Source of the DNA: Hyunsoonleella flava
GTDB lineage: Bacteria; Bacteroidota; Bacteroidia; Flavobacteriales; Flavobacteriaceae
Direction of reading: 5' to 3'
DNA: 64,000 nt
Assembly: GCF_004310325.1 (NCBI RefSeq)
Contig: NZ_SIRT01000013.1
Location: 1-64,000 of the forward strand
Shown: piece after piece, positions 8,282-17,571 of the stretch
Layout of the letters: each line of letters starts with the position of its first letter
Numbering within the stretch: position 1 is the stretch's first letter
The notes under the pieces: generated by a model
What the model was told of the DNA's origin: nothing
The model's database searches: none
The model's input: the letters and a program-made list of their open reading frames with translations, nothing else
Translations under genes and position numbers: made by a program

Positions 8282-9331
8282 ATGATTTCAAGAAAAAACG
8301 CTTCTATTTCAAAATTTATAATCCATAAAGTTGGCAATAAACATAATGATACCAAAAATGCCTTTTCTGAAAAAACAGTAGATTTTGATGAAGCCAGCTA
8401 CGATTTGATGCTACCATTTCTATTAAAACCTTTTGGAAGTGCAGTACAAAGCTATCGTTTTAATCATCATGCAAATATTTCCTTAAACGAAATTAACACT
8501 TACGCCGCACAACTATTCAATGAGGACGATGCATTTATTGACGTATCCAAACACATTGTAATGCACCTATACGAGCAATCAAATTCGGCAAATATAAAAA
8601 CTGGTGATGTTTTAATTGTGCTATTTGAAGGTATTGAATTTAGAGACATTACCACCAATGCCGTTGGGATTTTTAAAATTGAAAGTAAGGTGAATTTCTT
8701 TCAAACCTATCTGGAAAACAACAGTTATGATGTTTTGGTACAAAAAGGTATAAGTTCTAAAAAAGTTGACAAAGGTTGCTTGATTTTAAATCAGAGCGAT
8801 GCAGAAGGCAACATTATTTTTAGTGTTGACAATAATAGCTATGATGCACAATATTGGACAAATCATTTCTTGAACATAAAATATGCAGACGATGCCAATA
8901 GCCATACACAGCAATATATAGAGTTGTGTAAAGATTTTTCATCTGAAATTATAAAAACTACTTACGGTGCACAAGAGCAAAATAGCTTTTTAGCAAAAAC
9001 TATCGACTTTTTTAAAGAGAATGAAATTGTAAATGTAGAGCGATTTAAAGATGAGCTTTTTGAAGAAGACAAGCACAAAAGAGAGTTTGACACCTATAAA
9101 AAAGAGTTTGAAGGCGAACAGAATTTGGTCATTAGAAATCAATTTGATGTAGCTGAAGCAGTTGTAAACAAAGAAAAACGTAAAATAAAAACTGATATTA
9201 AGCTTGACACTAACATTCAAATAAAATTAGATATTGATGCCCCAGATGCCTCAACTGAATATTTAGAACGCGGATATGACGAAGAAAAGAAAATGCATTA
9301 CTACAAAGTATTTTTTAATGCTGAAAATTAG
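8282..9331 (+). CDS. Nucleoid-associated protein (NdpA/YejK family)
   Basis: The 349-aa cytoplasmic protein has the N-terminal pattern of the 37-kDa nucleoid-associated family (PF04245): ISKFIIHKVGNK near residues 10-20, then LLKPF, YRFNHH and VLIVLFEGIEF. No signal peptide or membrane segment is seen. In E. coli the family member is bound to the nucleoid; the precise role is poorly defined. The C-terminal region (about 230-349) is rich in Lys/Glu and may form helices. It is flanked upstream by a terminator and stands alone. Confidence 0.85.
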   Translation: MISRKNASISKFIIHKVGNKHNDTKNAFSEKTVDFDEASYDLMLPFLLKPFGSAVQSYRFNHHANISLNEINTYAAQLFNEDDAFIDVSKHIVMHLYEQSNSANIKTGDVLIVLFEGIEFRDITTNAVGIFKIESKVNFFQTYLENNSYDVLVQKGISSKKVDKGCLILNQSDAEGNIIFSVDNNSYDAQYWTNHFLNIKYADDANSHTQQYIELCKDFSSEIIKTTYGAQEQNSFLAKTIDFFKENEIVNVERFKDELFEEDKHKREFDTYKKEFEGEQNLVIRNQFDVAEAVVNKEKRKIKTDIKLDTNIQIKLDIDAPDASTEYLERGYDEEKKMHYYKVFFNAEN

Positions 9332-9396
9332 TTTTTGTGCTTCTGCTTTAAATTGCCGAACTTGTTGCATTACTTTTATATCTTAAATTTAAATTC

Positions 9397-9930
9397 ATGA
9401 AAAAAACACTGCTCATTTTTGTATTTGTTATCGTAGCAAATATCCCGAGAACCCAAGCTTTAACCAAGAATAAAATAACTTTAGAAATAAATAAAGATTC
9501 GCTACGCATAGCGGAGTTGGACCAATTTTGGGCAGAACTTTCAAGAACCGTTCGCGAGGGAGACTTTGAAGGTTACGCAGCCACGTATCATGAAGATGCT
9601 GTAGTTGTAATGGCTTCACGAAAAAACAAAACCTCTATTCCTATTTCGAAAGCTTTGGCTGGCTGGAAACAGGGGTTTCTTGATACTAAATCTGGTAAAA
9701 ATAAAAGTGATGTGGTCTTTCGTTTTTCCCAAAGAATAGGAGATGACACAACAGCCCATGAAACAGGCATTTTCGTTTATACATCATCAGACAGCAATGG
9801 TGAAAATGCAGTACAGTATAGAGTTCATTTTGAAATGCTTTTTGTAAAACGCAATGGAAAGTGGCTGGGTGTTATGGAATACCAAAAATCGTACGCCACC
9901 GAAGAAGAATGGAATGCTTTAAAAAACTAA
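9397..9930 (+). CDS. Secreted NTF2-like (DUF4440/SnoaL-type) protein
   Basis: The 177-aa protein has an N-terminal signal peptide (cleavage near TQA, about 22) and then one NTF2-like fold: a helix with LDQFWAELSRTVREGDFEGYAATYHEDAVVV, and later strands ending with RNGKWLGVMEYQKS. The 'YHEDAV' and 'NGKW' patterns are usual for DUF4440. No catalytic function can be assigned; such proteins often bind small ligands. A terminator follows directly, so it is monocistronic. Confidence 0.75.
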   Translation: MKKTLLIFVFVIVANIPRTQALTKNKITLEINKDSLRIAELDQFWAELSRTVREGDFEGYAATYHEDAVVVMASRKNKTSIPISKALAGWKQGFLDTKSGKNKSDVVFRFSQRIGDDTTAHETGIFVYTSSDSNGENAVQYRVHFEMLFVKRNGKWLGVMEYQKSYATEEEWNALKN

Positions 9931-9963
9931 ATAAGAATCTATATAAATTAGCTTTTCGCTCCT

Positions 9964-9994
9964 AAAAACACTAAGTATTTCTTAGTGTTTTTTT
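9964..9994 (+). terminator. Rho-independent terminator after the NTF2-like gene
   Basis: AAAAACACTAAG pairs perfectly with CTTAGTGTTTTT around a TATTT loop, and T residues continue beyond. It ends 36 bp before the ppk2 start. Confidence 0.85.
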
Positions 9995-10030
9995 GTTTTT
10001 TAGTAACTTGTGTTTATCAAAAATACGACT

Positions 10031-10810
10031 ATGTCTAAAAGCAAAAAATTCAATTACGACGAAGAACTAGCGAAACTACACACAGAATTAGTACACTTAC
10101 AGGAATGGGTGAAAAAACAAGGTCTGAAAGTGGTGATTGTTTTTGAAGGAAGAGATGCTTCTGGAAAAGGCGGTACCATAAAACGTTTTACCGAGCCATT
10201 AAATCCTAGAGTATGTAAAGTGGTGGCATTGGGTGTTCCCACCGAAAAAGAGAAAACGCAATGGTATTTTCAACGGTATGTATACCATTTACCGGCTGCT
10301 GGCGAAATTGTACTTTTTGATAGAAGTTGGTACAACAGAGCAGGCGTTGAAAAAGTTATGGGCTTTTGTACCAATGATGAATATGAAGAGTTTTTAAGAT
10401 CATGTCCAGAGTTTGAGCGTATGCTGGTACGCTCTGGAATTATTTTGCTAAAATATTGGTTCTCTGTGAGTGATGAAGAGCAAGAGCGTCGATTTAAAAA
10501 TAGAATATCAAACCCATTAAAACGTTGGAAATTTAGCCCGATGGATTTAGAATCACGTTCCAGATGGTTGGAATACTCCAAAGCTAAGGATATAATGTTT
10601 GCGCATACTGACACGAAACAAGCACCATGGTATGTGGTGAATTCAGATAATAAAAAGAAAGCACGCTTAAATTGTATTAGCCATGTTTTAAGCAAGATAC
10701 CTTATGAAAAAATGGACATTAAACCTATTGAACTTCCTGAATTACCAGATTATGAAGGTTATGTACGTCCGCCAATGAATTATCAAACTTTTGTGCCAGA
10801 GAAGTATTAA
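10031..10810 (+). CDS. ppk2: Polyphosphate kinase 2 family protein
   Basis: The 259-aa cytoplasmic kinase transfers phosphate between polyphosphate and nucleotides. It has the Walker A motif GRDASGKGGT (about 40-49) and the lid/Walker B motif FDRSWYNRAGVE (about 96-107), both with the key Asp and Arg residues. Length fits a single-domain PPK2 of class I size. I take the ATG at 10031 (MSKSKKFNYDEE) rather than a GTG 21 bp upstream, because family members begin with this Lys-rich stretch and the upstream part adds nothing recognisable. Whether it favours ADP or GDP as acceptor cannot be read from the sequence. Confidence 0.93.
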   Translation: MSKSKKFNYDEELAKLHTELVHLQEWVKKQGLKVVIVFEGRDASGKGGTIKRFTEPLNPRVCKVVALGVPTEKEKTQWYFQRYVYHLPAAGEIVLFDRSWYNRAGVEKVMGFCTNDEYEEFLRSCPEFERMLVRSGIILLKYWFSVSDEEQERRFKNRISNPLKRWKFSPMDLESRSRWLEYSKAKDIMFAHTDTKQAPWYVVNSDNKKKARLNCISHVLSKIPYEKMDIKPIELPELPDYEGYVRPPMNYQTFVPEKY

Positions 10811-10870
10811 ACCATAACATTTGAGATTTTTTCAGTTAACTTTATTATCTACTCACATAGTGAAGTATCT

Positions 10871-13404
10871 ATGAAAAAATCTGGGCAATTAAATATTTTT
10901 CTACATGTGGTCATTCTACTATCTTTCATTTTTGGAATTTCTGCTCAAGAGAATAATAGGCTACAAGATATAATAAACAACCTTTCCTTTTACACTAACA
11001 ACAGTCCTCCTGAAAAAGTGTATGTGCAAACAGATAAAGACACCTATACCAGTGGAGAAACAATTTTTGGCTAAAAACGTATTTGCTAAATGGTATAACG
11101 CATACAGTTAGCAATATGAGCAAGGTGATTTATTTAGAATTAATCGATTCTAAAAATAACATCATAACCCAGCAAAAATTATACGTGGAATCTACTGGAA
11201 CTTCGAGTGATATAAAGCTGCCAGAGGTAATGCAAGAAGGTACTTACACACTTCGTGCTTACACAAAATATATGTTGAATGATAAAGAAGAAATTCTTTT
11301 TCAAAAGGAAATACCTATTGTATCACTACAGCGCGATATTAAATATTTGTTTGACAAAATATCAGAGGAAAAAGTAGCGCATGAAAAAAACAAAAAAGAA
11401 GAAGTAACCAATTTAGATACAACTAAACCCATTGTTCAATTCTTTCCTGAAGGTGGAGACCTCATAACAGGTCTAGAATGTGTTTTGGGCGTAAAAGTCA
11501 CTGATTCTGAAGGCAACGGTCTTGCACTTGAGGGGAAAATTTTAGACGAGAACGGTAACTTTGTTTCCTATTTTAATAGTTATGAATTTGGCTTGGGCTG
11601 GACCTCCATTAAAGTAAAACCCTATATAAAATACCATCTTCAGATACCAATTGATGGTGAGATGTTTGACTATCCGATTCCCTCGCCCATATTAAAGGGT
11701 TATGCTTTGCGCGTCGCAAACTGGGGAGAATATATAAACATAACGGCCTCTACAAATATTGCTAATGGTCTTAACGGTGCTTTTCTGGTTGGTCATATTA
11801 GAGGTGATATCATCTTTAAACAAAAATTAAAGGCCAATGATAAAAACTTAAATATCATAAAACTATACACTTCAAAACTACAAGATGGCGTTGCTCATTT
11901 TACGTTGTTTGCACCAGACGGCGAACCTGTAAGTGAGCGTCTTACTTTTATTGATAATCCTCAAAACGATTTAAAATTATCAATAAAAACAAATAAACAG
12001 AACTATAATTTGCGTGAAAAAGTTAATATTGACTTTACTTTGGTTGAGACTGATGGAAAAACGTCCAACGGCGATTTTTCAATGAGTGTATTCGAGCAAA
12101 AAGAAACACTAAAAAACACGGACAATATAAAAACCTGGCTGTTGTTAAATTCTGATTTGGGCGGTACAATTTCAAACCCAAACTTTTTTTTCCAGAAAGA
12201 AAAAGGACGTAAATATTTGTTGGATTTGCTCATGCTTACTCATGGATGGCGTAGGTTTACTTGGAAGTCTCTTATGGATGAAAATGACTCTACAGCGGTA
12301 TCTTTCCCTCCAGAAAAAGGAATTATGATAAACGGCACCACTACAGCATTCAAAAAAAAACAACAACCTAGAAAGGCACAAGTAACATTAAATATTGTTG
12401 CAAACGAGTTAGTTCAAGAACAAAAACTAACTAATGCAAAGGGTGAATTTAGTTTTGGTCCTTTCATTTTTCAGGATAGCATTAAAACTGTTATTAACGC
12501 CAATAGCATCCCAATATCAAAAAAGAATAGAGATCGATTATCTATATACCTAGAGCCGTATTATCCAGAGGTAAAAATTAAAAATATCAGAAAAAGTCAG
12601 GTACACACAAAAAAACTAGTCAATACCTATTCTAAACCATATCCTAAAACGGTTGAAAAAAAATTGACATCAGATTTTGAATACGATCCTAGCATTATTA
12701 AGTTAGATGAGACTGTTGTGAAAGCGAGAAAAAAACTAAAACCGCAAGAACTTTTAACCAAAAAAATGAATGCTAGAACATTACACGGAGAGGCAAGTAG
12801 AAGACTTATTCCAGACTCTATTCCAGGGTTAGGTCCAGGGTCCCCCACATTCAATATGCTAAGGTATGTAGCTGGAGTTCGAGTTTTTGGTACCTTTCCA
12901 AATCAATCGGTCTCAATAAGAGGGGACGCAGTTCTTTTTGTACTCGATGGTATTCGAACCTCCCCCGGTCGTGTTCAAACTATTCCTATTAACGATATCT
13001 TGTTTATTGATGTTCTTAGAGGATCTGAAGCTACTATTTATGGTGGTTTGGGTCCTGATAGAATTGGTGGCGTGATAGCTATATACACCAAAAGAGGTGA
13101 TGAAATACAGCAAAAACCAAAAGAACTATCTAATTTCAGTAATCCTAAAATTCCAGGTTTCTATAAAACAAGAGAATTCTACAAACCCAACTATGCTGTT
13201 GCAAAACCAGAGCATAAAAAACCCGATTATCGCAAAACTTTGCACTGGGAACCAAATATTAAAATTAGTAATAACTCCCCGTATACATTAAATTTCTACA
13301 CAGGAGATACAACTAATAAATATGTGATACGTATTGAGGGCATAACTTATAACGGCATACCTGTGAGCGAATTATATAGTTTCGATGTGCTAGATACAAA
13401 GTAA
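10871..13404 (+). pseudogene. MG2/TonB-plug-domain protein, split by a frameshift
   Basis: Two adjoining frames encode one protein. The first (10871-11074) has a signal peptide and the phrase EKVYVQTDKDTYTSGETIF, then hits a stop. The second continues from about 11065 with WLKTYLLNGITHTVS and runs to 13404. Together they match the Bacteroidota MG2-domain proteins ('GETIWFKAY...') that end in a TonB-receptor plug-like domain, here at about 12780-13110 (LRYVAGVRVFG, SIRGDAVLFVLDGIR). The break falls in a run of five T at 11064-11068; removing two T (or adding one) restores the frame. It could be a real inactivating mutation, a slippery site, or a sequencing error. The rest of the frame is intact over 2.3 kb, so any decay is recent. 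Confidence 0.8.
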
Positions 13405-13414
13405 CCAAAAAACA

Positions 13415-13924
13415 CTAAAAGTTGAAATCTCCATCTTGATTCCCCTTGATATCTTCAATAGAATCCACATAATCACGCTCTTTTTGATGTAATATTCTTT
13501 TATAAAGTGTACTTGCTTCTAGAGCTAAAAATACAGCAACGAGTAATATTAAAATTGTGATTACAAGCGTTAATACCATACTTGTGCGCATGTTACCCTC
13601 AAAACTTTCAAAACTTTTATAGATGAAATATAAAAAGTAAAGTGAAAAGCAGAATAAGGTTAATGAAAACAAGATATTCCCAATCCAAAACAATTTTCCT
13701 GTAAGCTCCAGTTTTTTAGATTTTGAGCTGTAAAACTGCATAGTTTTTATTTGATACACTATACTCAAAACGCCCCCGAGAATTATCGCCAATAAAAAAA
13801 GCATTTCGTATTCAAATTTGGCGTTTTCAATTATGAGAATGCTGTAAGTTGCAAACGACACAAATATTACTATTACGCAACTTAATACCAATAATGCTAT
13901 CTTGATCCCTTTTTTTAATTTCAT
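13415..13924 (-). CDS. Four-helix integral membrane protein of unknown function
   Basis: The 169-aa product has four hydrophobic segments, at about 8-31, 41-60, 76-104 and 114-137, and an acidic C-terminal tail. I do not recognise a family. Its ATG overlaps the lipB stop codon by 4 nt (ATGA), so translation is probably coupled to lipB. There is no obvious functional link to lipoate metabolism. It converges on the frameshifted MG2 gene with only 10 bp between the stops. Confidence 0.7.
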   Translation of the reverse strand: MKLKKGIKIALLVLSCVIVIFVSFATYSILIIENAKFEYEMLFLLAIILGGVLSIVYQIKTMQFYSSKSKKLELTGKLFWIGNILFSLTLFCFSLYFLYFIYKSFESFEGNMRTSMVLTLVITILILLVAVFLALEASTLYKRILHQKERDYVDSIEDIKGNQDGDFNF

Positions 13925-14631
13925 GCAGATGGAATTAAAAACTCAGCTTCAAAAAGCGTAGAAAAATGATTTAATAGTTTTTCTTTTACCTCAGCTTCAT
14001 CTACGTTTTCAACACCAAGTTCTACATTTAAAGACGTAACGGCTTTACCACGAATGCCACAAGGGATAATATTATCAAAATACCCCAGATCTGCATTTAC
14101 ATTTAGCGCAAAACCATGCATGGTTACCCATCGGCTGGCCCTAACGCCCATAGCGCAAATTTTACGTGCAAAAGGCGTACCTACATCTAGCCAAACCCCT
14201 GTTTCTCCTGGACTTCGTTCGGCTTGTAAACCATACTCAGCTAAAGTTAGAATAATCATTTCTTCTAAAAATCGAAGATATTTATGGATATCAGTAAAGA
14301 AATTTTCTAAGTCTAAAATAGGGTAGCCTACAATTTGCCCCGGCCCATGATAAGTAATATCGCCCCCTCTATTTATCTTGTAAAACGTAGCACCTTTTTC
14401 TTTGAGTTGTTCTTCATTTAAAAGTAAATTAGACAAGTCTCCGCTCTTACCCAGCGTGTAAACATGAGGATGCTCTACAAATAAAAAATGATTTTGGGTT
14501 TCAAGATTCGCATCTTCCCTCCTATTTTTAACCTTAGTATCAACAATGGCCTTAAACAAGGTTTCTTGGTAATCCCAAGTGTCCTTGTAATCTTTAAAAC
14601 CTAAATCTTGCAGCTCAATTGTTTTATTCAT
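13921..14631 (-). CDS. lipB: Octanoyl-[acyl-carrier-protein]:protein N-octanoyltransferase
   Basis: LipB moves octanoyl groups from acyl carrier protein to lipoyl domains, the first step of lipoate biosynthesis in the cytoplasm. The 236-aa protein has the family motifs [17 protein letters not shown], the Lys of the active-site pair in [12 protein letters not shown], and the catalytic Cys in [14 protein letters not shown]. The ATG at 14631 is preferred over a TTG three codons upstream. A TAATTTTG box lies 6 nt before it, which would make the transcript nearly leaderless. It shares a 4-nt overlap with the downstream membrane-protein gene. Confidence 0.95.
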   Translation of the reverse strand: MNKTIELQDLGFKDYKDTWDYQETLFKAIVDTKVKNRREDANLETQNHFLFVEHPHVYTLGKSGDLSNLLLNEEQLKEKGATFYKINRGGDITYHGPGQIVGYPILDLENFFTDIHKYLRFLEEMIILTLAEYGLQAERSPGETGVWLDVGTPFARKICAMGVRASRWVTMHGFALNVNADLGYFDNIIPCGIRGKAVTSLNVELGVENVDEAEVKEKLLNHFSTLFEAEFLIPSA

Positions 14632-14637
14632 AGACTG

Positions 14638-14645
14638 CAAAATTA
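14638..14645 (-). promoter_or_regulatory. -7 box of lipB
   Basis: TAATTTTG on the minus strand ends 6 nt before the preferred lipB ATG. A -33 TTG is not evident. Confidence 0.4.
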
Positions 14646-14660
14646 CGATATTTTTATGGT

Positions 14661-14819
14661 TTAAGATTTAGGATTATTCAATATAACCAAGGCTGCAATA
14701 ACCCCTGGAACCCATCCACAAAGCCATAGCAAAAACACAATAACAATAGAGCCACAACCTTTGTCAAGTACTGCTAAAGGTGGGCAAATAATAGAAAGTA
14801 TAACTCTCCAGATACTCAT
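14661..14819 (-). CDS. PMP3/YqaE-family small membrane peptide
   Basis: A 52-aa frame translates to a protein starting [20 protein letters not shown] and ending [10 protein letters not shown]. It has two transmembrane helices (about 4-18 and 24-47) around the signature CPPLAV and the [11 protein letters not shown] motif, which is the hallmark of the proteolipid membrane potential modulator (PMP3, UPF0057) family. Members sit in the cytoplasmic membrane and are linked to ion and stress tolerance. The frame is complete from ATG to TAA, and its stop lies 30 bp before the lipB start. It may be co-transcribed with lipB or be the end of its own short unit. Confidence 0.9.
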   Translation of the reverse strand: MSIWRVILSIICPPLAVLDKGCGSIVIVFLLWLCGWVPGVIAALVILNNPKS

Positions 14820-14936
14820 AGAAATTTTATTAATGATTGATGATTATTTATTTGACGCTATCAGTTTCATTTTGTTACATTTTAAAGTTACCACATTTCG
14901 GTTTTGGATTAATTGAAAATATAGTAGATTAGTAAA

Positions 14937-15998
14937 ATGAGATTTTTACACGTAACAATATTCTTTTTTTGTATTGCTACTTGCAGTTTCGCACAGCACA
15001 ATTTTAATGGATATGTGGATACTGAGCGCTGGAAGAGTGATGTGTATTTATCAATAATTGAAGATTATCGCACCCTAGAGAACATCGACAATGAACAAAT
15101 TATATCTAAAGTTTCAACGGACGCTGATGGTTACTTTCAATTTTTAGGCAATCAATTAGATGACGAACAACGCATTTACAAATTACATGTTGATAATTGC
15201 GAAAGCTTTAACCAAGACAGTAACCATTTTGATGGGCATTGCACAGACAGTAAGGATATTTTATTTATTGCAAAAAGTACAGATACCATAAGTTTCCCCT
15301 TGTCTTTCGACGCTGAAATGTTTTGTGACATTGATGCTACCAACCCTAAAACAGCAGCTTTTATAAAAATAGACTCTTTAAAAGAAGAAATGAAATTTGC
15401 CTATTCTGAGTTTAGAAGTAAAGCAAATAGGGACCTCAACAATAAAAAGTGGTTTAAAACGCTACAAGATTTTGGGATAAACTTAAATGAACCACTTGCA
15501 GAATTATATATTTATGCCTTCTTATCGGAGAGAGGAAGTCCATTTCACAATTACTATTTAGAAGATTTAAAAGCCAATACCTATTATGATAATTTGCTGG
15601 AAAGATTAAAGACCACCTACCCGAATACATCCTATACTAAACAGTATGAAGCTGAAATTGCTTCAGATAAGTTTATTGCGACACCGCCTAATAAAGAAAC
15701 TTCAGGTTTCAATTGGATTTATGTGTTAGTTCCGCTTCTAGTTTTATCCTTAATTTTGAACTTTTGGTTTATCTCTAAATATAAAATCAACAAGAAAAAA
15801 AAGCAGAATAGTATAAAGGAGCAACTTACCAAACAAGAGCAAAATGTATTAGATTTAATATTAAAAGAACATACCAATAAAGAAATTGCTGATGCGCTTT
15901 TTGTAAGCGTAAGTACCGTAAAAACACATGTAAACAATATTTATAAAAAGCTTAATACAAATTCCAGAGACGAAATTAAATCCTTGTTTAACAATTAG
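14937..15998 (+). CDS. Membrane-anchored LuxR-type transcription regulator
   Basis: The 353-aa protein has an N-terminal signal peptide (cleavage near SFAQ, about 20), a soluble extracytoplasmic part (about 21-259), one transmembrane helix (about 260-282), a basic stretch, and a C-terminal LuxR/GerE helix-turn-helix (297-353: LTKQEQNVLDLI...NKEIADALFVSVSTVKTH). The layout implies a one-component regulator that senses something outside the cytoplasm and binds DNA inside. Four Cys residues in the outer part could form disulfides. It is followed by a palindromic intergenic region and by the DUF1573/thioredoxin-like pair, which are plausible targets. Confidence 0.85.
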   Translation: MRFLHVTIFFFCIATCSFAQHNFNGYVDTERWKSDVYLSIIEDYRTLENIDNEQIISKVSTDADGYFQFLGNQLDDEQRIYKLHVDNCESFNQDSNHFDGHCTDSKDILFIAKSTDTISFPLSFDAEMFCDIDATNPKTAAFIKIDSLKEEMKFAYSEFRSKANRDLNNKKWFKTLQDFGINLNEPLAELYIYAFLSERGSPFHNYYLEDLKANTYYDNLLERLKTTYPNTSYTKQYEAEIASDKFIATPPNKETSGFNWIYVLVPLLVLSLILNFWFISKYKINKKKKQNSIKEQLTKQEQNVLDLILKEHTNKEIADALFVSVSTVKTHVNNIYKKLNTNSRDEIKSLFNN

Positions 15999-16016
15999 TT
16001 ACAAAATTCAACCCTA

Positions 16017-16047
16017 GTACTAGTACCGATTTCAACCCCTAAATAGG
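16017..16047. promoter_or_regulatory. Palindromes upstream of the DUF1573 gene, candidate operator
   Basis: GTACTAGTAC (16017-16026) is a perfect 10-bp palindrome and CCTAAATAGG (16038-16047) is a second one, centred 21 bp away. They sit between the stop of the LuxR-type regulator and the start of the DUF1573 gene. LuxR-type proteins bind as dimers to such sites. Binding by the neighbouring regulator is inference. Confidence 0.4.
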
Positions 16048-16108
16048 ACTACTTCTTTACATGTAATCATGATGTTTGCTATCGATGAACAATCAAAAAA
16101 CAAACATT

Positions 16109-16552
16109 ATGACACATTTTAAATCTACCCTAAGTATTGAAAAAGCTACAGTGTTAACTTTTCTATTATTTACTTTAATTGCAAACTTTAGCTTTTCACA
16201 AGAACAAACTTCCAATGCAAATATTGGCGTATTTCTTTTTGAGGAAGAAGTGATAGATTACGGTACCATTCAACAAAATGATGACGGCTTAAGAACCTTT
16301 AAATTCACCAATCGCGGTACTGCCCCGATAGTAATATCAAATGTAAAGACAACCTGCGGTTGTACAGTACCCTACTATTCAAAAGCCGCAATTCTTCCTG
16401 GTGAATCTTCAATGATTAACATAAAATATGCTACCAACAGAATTGGGAAATTTTCAAAGTCCATCACTATCATTTCAAATGCCAGCGAGCCCCAAAAGCG
16501 TCTAAGGATTAAAGGCAATGTGATTTCTAAAAATACTGTAGCTGTTAAATAA
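16109..16552 (+). CDS. DUF1573 domain secreted protein
   Basis: The product is about 147 aa when started at ATG 16109, which gives a compact signal peptide (cleavage near SFSQ). An in-frame ATG at 16085 would add eight residues. The DUF1573 region (an immunoglobulin-like ASH fold) shows FEEEVIDYGTIQQNDDGLRTFKFTNRG, the conserved VKTTCGCTVPYYSK with a Cys pair, and SITIISNASEPQKRLRIKG. It is expected in the periplasm or at the surface. The gene ends 8 bp before the thioredoxin-like gene, so they form an operon. Confidence 0.85.
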   Translation: MTHFKSTLSIEKATVLTFLLFTLIANFSFSQEQTSNANIGVFLFEEEVIDYGTIQQNDDGLRTFKFTNRGTAPIVISNVKTTCGCTVPYYSKAAILPGESSMINIKYATNRIGKFSKSITIISNASEPQKRLRIKGNVISKNTVAVK

Positions 16553-16560
16553 TTTATGTT

Positions 16561-17448
16561 ATGAAATATATTATTTTATTGATTATTAGTTGTGCAGTTG
16601 GCGTTTCGTTGCACGCACAGGAAGTAAACAAAGAAATCTCAATAGAAGGGGAATCGCCTTTTTTATTGGGCAAAATTGATAAAACAGGACTAACATCTTC
16701 AAGTTATAAAAGCTGGTTTTATAAAAACTATGATGATTATTCCTTAGATGAAACTACCATCAATGCTATAGGTAAAGCCTTGAACGAGTATTCCATAAAA
16801 CTATTTATGGGCACTTGGTGTGGTGATAGTAAACGCGAAGTGCCTAGGTTCTATAAAATTTTAGAAGCCTGCAGTTTTCCTGAAAATCAACTTTCAGTTA
16901 TTGCGCTGGGGCGAAAACGGGGTATGTATAAAAAAAGTCCAAATCACGAAGAAGCGGGATTAAACATCCATCGCGTGCCAACATTTATTTTTTACAAAGA
17001 TGGAATTGAGGTAAACCGCATCGTAGAGCATCCCGTGGAATCCTTAGAAAAAGATATTTTAAAAATAGTAACATCAAATAATTACAAGAGTAACTATCAA
17101 ATTGTATCAACGGTAGATGACATTCTTAAACATGATGGATTAAACGGTTTAAAAAAACGAAGCAAAAAACTGGTAAAAACCTTTGATGGCAAAGTAAGCA
17201 ATATGTTTGAGCTAAACACTTATGGCAACATACTTTACACCATTAACAATAAGGAAGAAGCCATTGCCGTATTTAAACTAAACAATATGCTTTTCCCAGA
17301 TAAACCAAGAACCTATATGAGTTTGGCAAATGTTCTTGGAGCTAATAAACGGAAAGAAGAAGCTATTACAGTATTAAAAAGGGCTGTAAAGTTGTTTCCT
17401 GAAAACAGGGATTTGGTTGAAAATCTTCAAGTAATAAAATCCAACTAA
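16561..17448 (+). CDS. Thioredoxin-like protein with C-terminal TPR-like repeats
   Basis: The 295-aa protein has a signal peptide (cleavage near LHAQ, about 20) and a thioredoxin fold around MGTWCGDSKREVPRF. The active-site pattern is W86-C87-G88-D89-S90, so the second Cys of CxxC is replaced by Ser. A cis-Pro motif (RVPTFIFYKDG) follows. From about 215 to the end two helical TPR-like units appear (EAIAVFKLNNMLFP, EAITVLKRAVKLFP). Loss of the resolving Cys argues against simple disulfide reduction; a chaperone or isomerase-like role is possible. It is co-transcribed with the DUF1573 gene and ends at a terminator. Confidence 0.8.
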   Translation: MKYIILLIISCAVGVSLHAQEVNKEISIEGESPFLLGKIDKTGLTSSSYKSWFYKNYDDYSLDETTINAIGKALNEYSIKLFMGTWCGDSKREVPRFYKILEACSFPENQLSVIALGRKRGMYKKSPNHEEAGLNIHRVPTFIFYKDGIEVNRIVEHPVESLEKDILKIVTSNNYKSNYQIVSTVDDILKHDGLNGLKKRSKKLVKTFDGKVSNMFELNTYGNILYTINNKEEAIAVFKLNNMLFPDKPRTYMSLANVLGANKRKEEAITVLKRAVKLFPENRDLVENLQVIKSN

Positions 17449-17466
17449 ACTAAATACACTGAAATT

Positions 17467-17500
17467 AAACCGCTAGAGCCAGAAAACTAGCGGTTTTTTT
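17467..17500 (+). terminator. Rho-independent terminator between the thioredoxin-like gene and lysS
   Basis: AAACCGCTAG pairs perfectly with CTAGCGGTTT around a 10-nt loop, followed by T residues. Confidence 0.9.
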
Positions 17501-17522
17501 ATTCTTATTCTTGTAAATAATG

Positions 17523-17553
17523 TAATTTTGCACCCGCCTGCCAAAACGGTAGG
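17523..17553 (+). promoter_or_regulatory. lysS promoter (-7) with GC-rich extension and leader hairpin
   Basis: TAATTTTG (17523-17530) fits TAnnTTTG and is followed by CACCCGC, as in the two left-edge promoters. The short leader can fold: CCTGCC (17537-17542) with GGTAGG (17548-17553), loop AAAAC. A start-stop pair ATGTAG (17565-17570) lies 1 nt before the lysS ATG. Confidence 0.45.
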
Positions 17554-17571
17554 GCTAAAAATTAATGTAGC

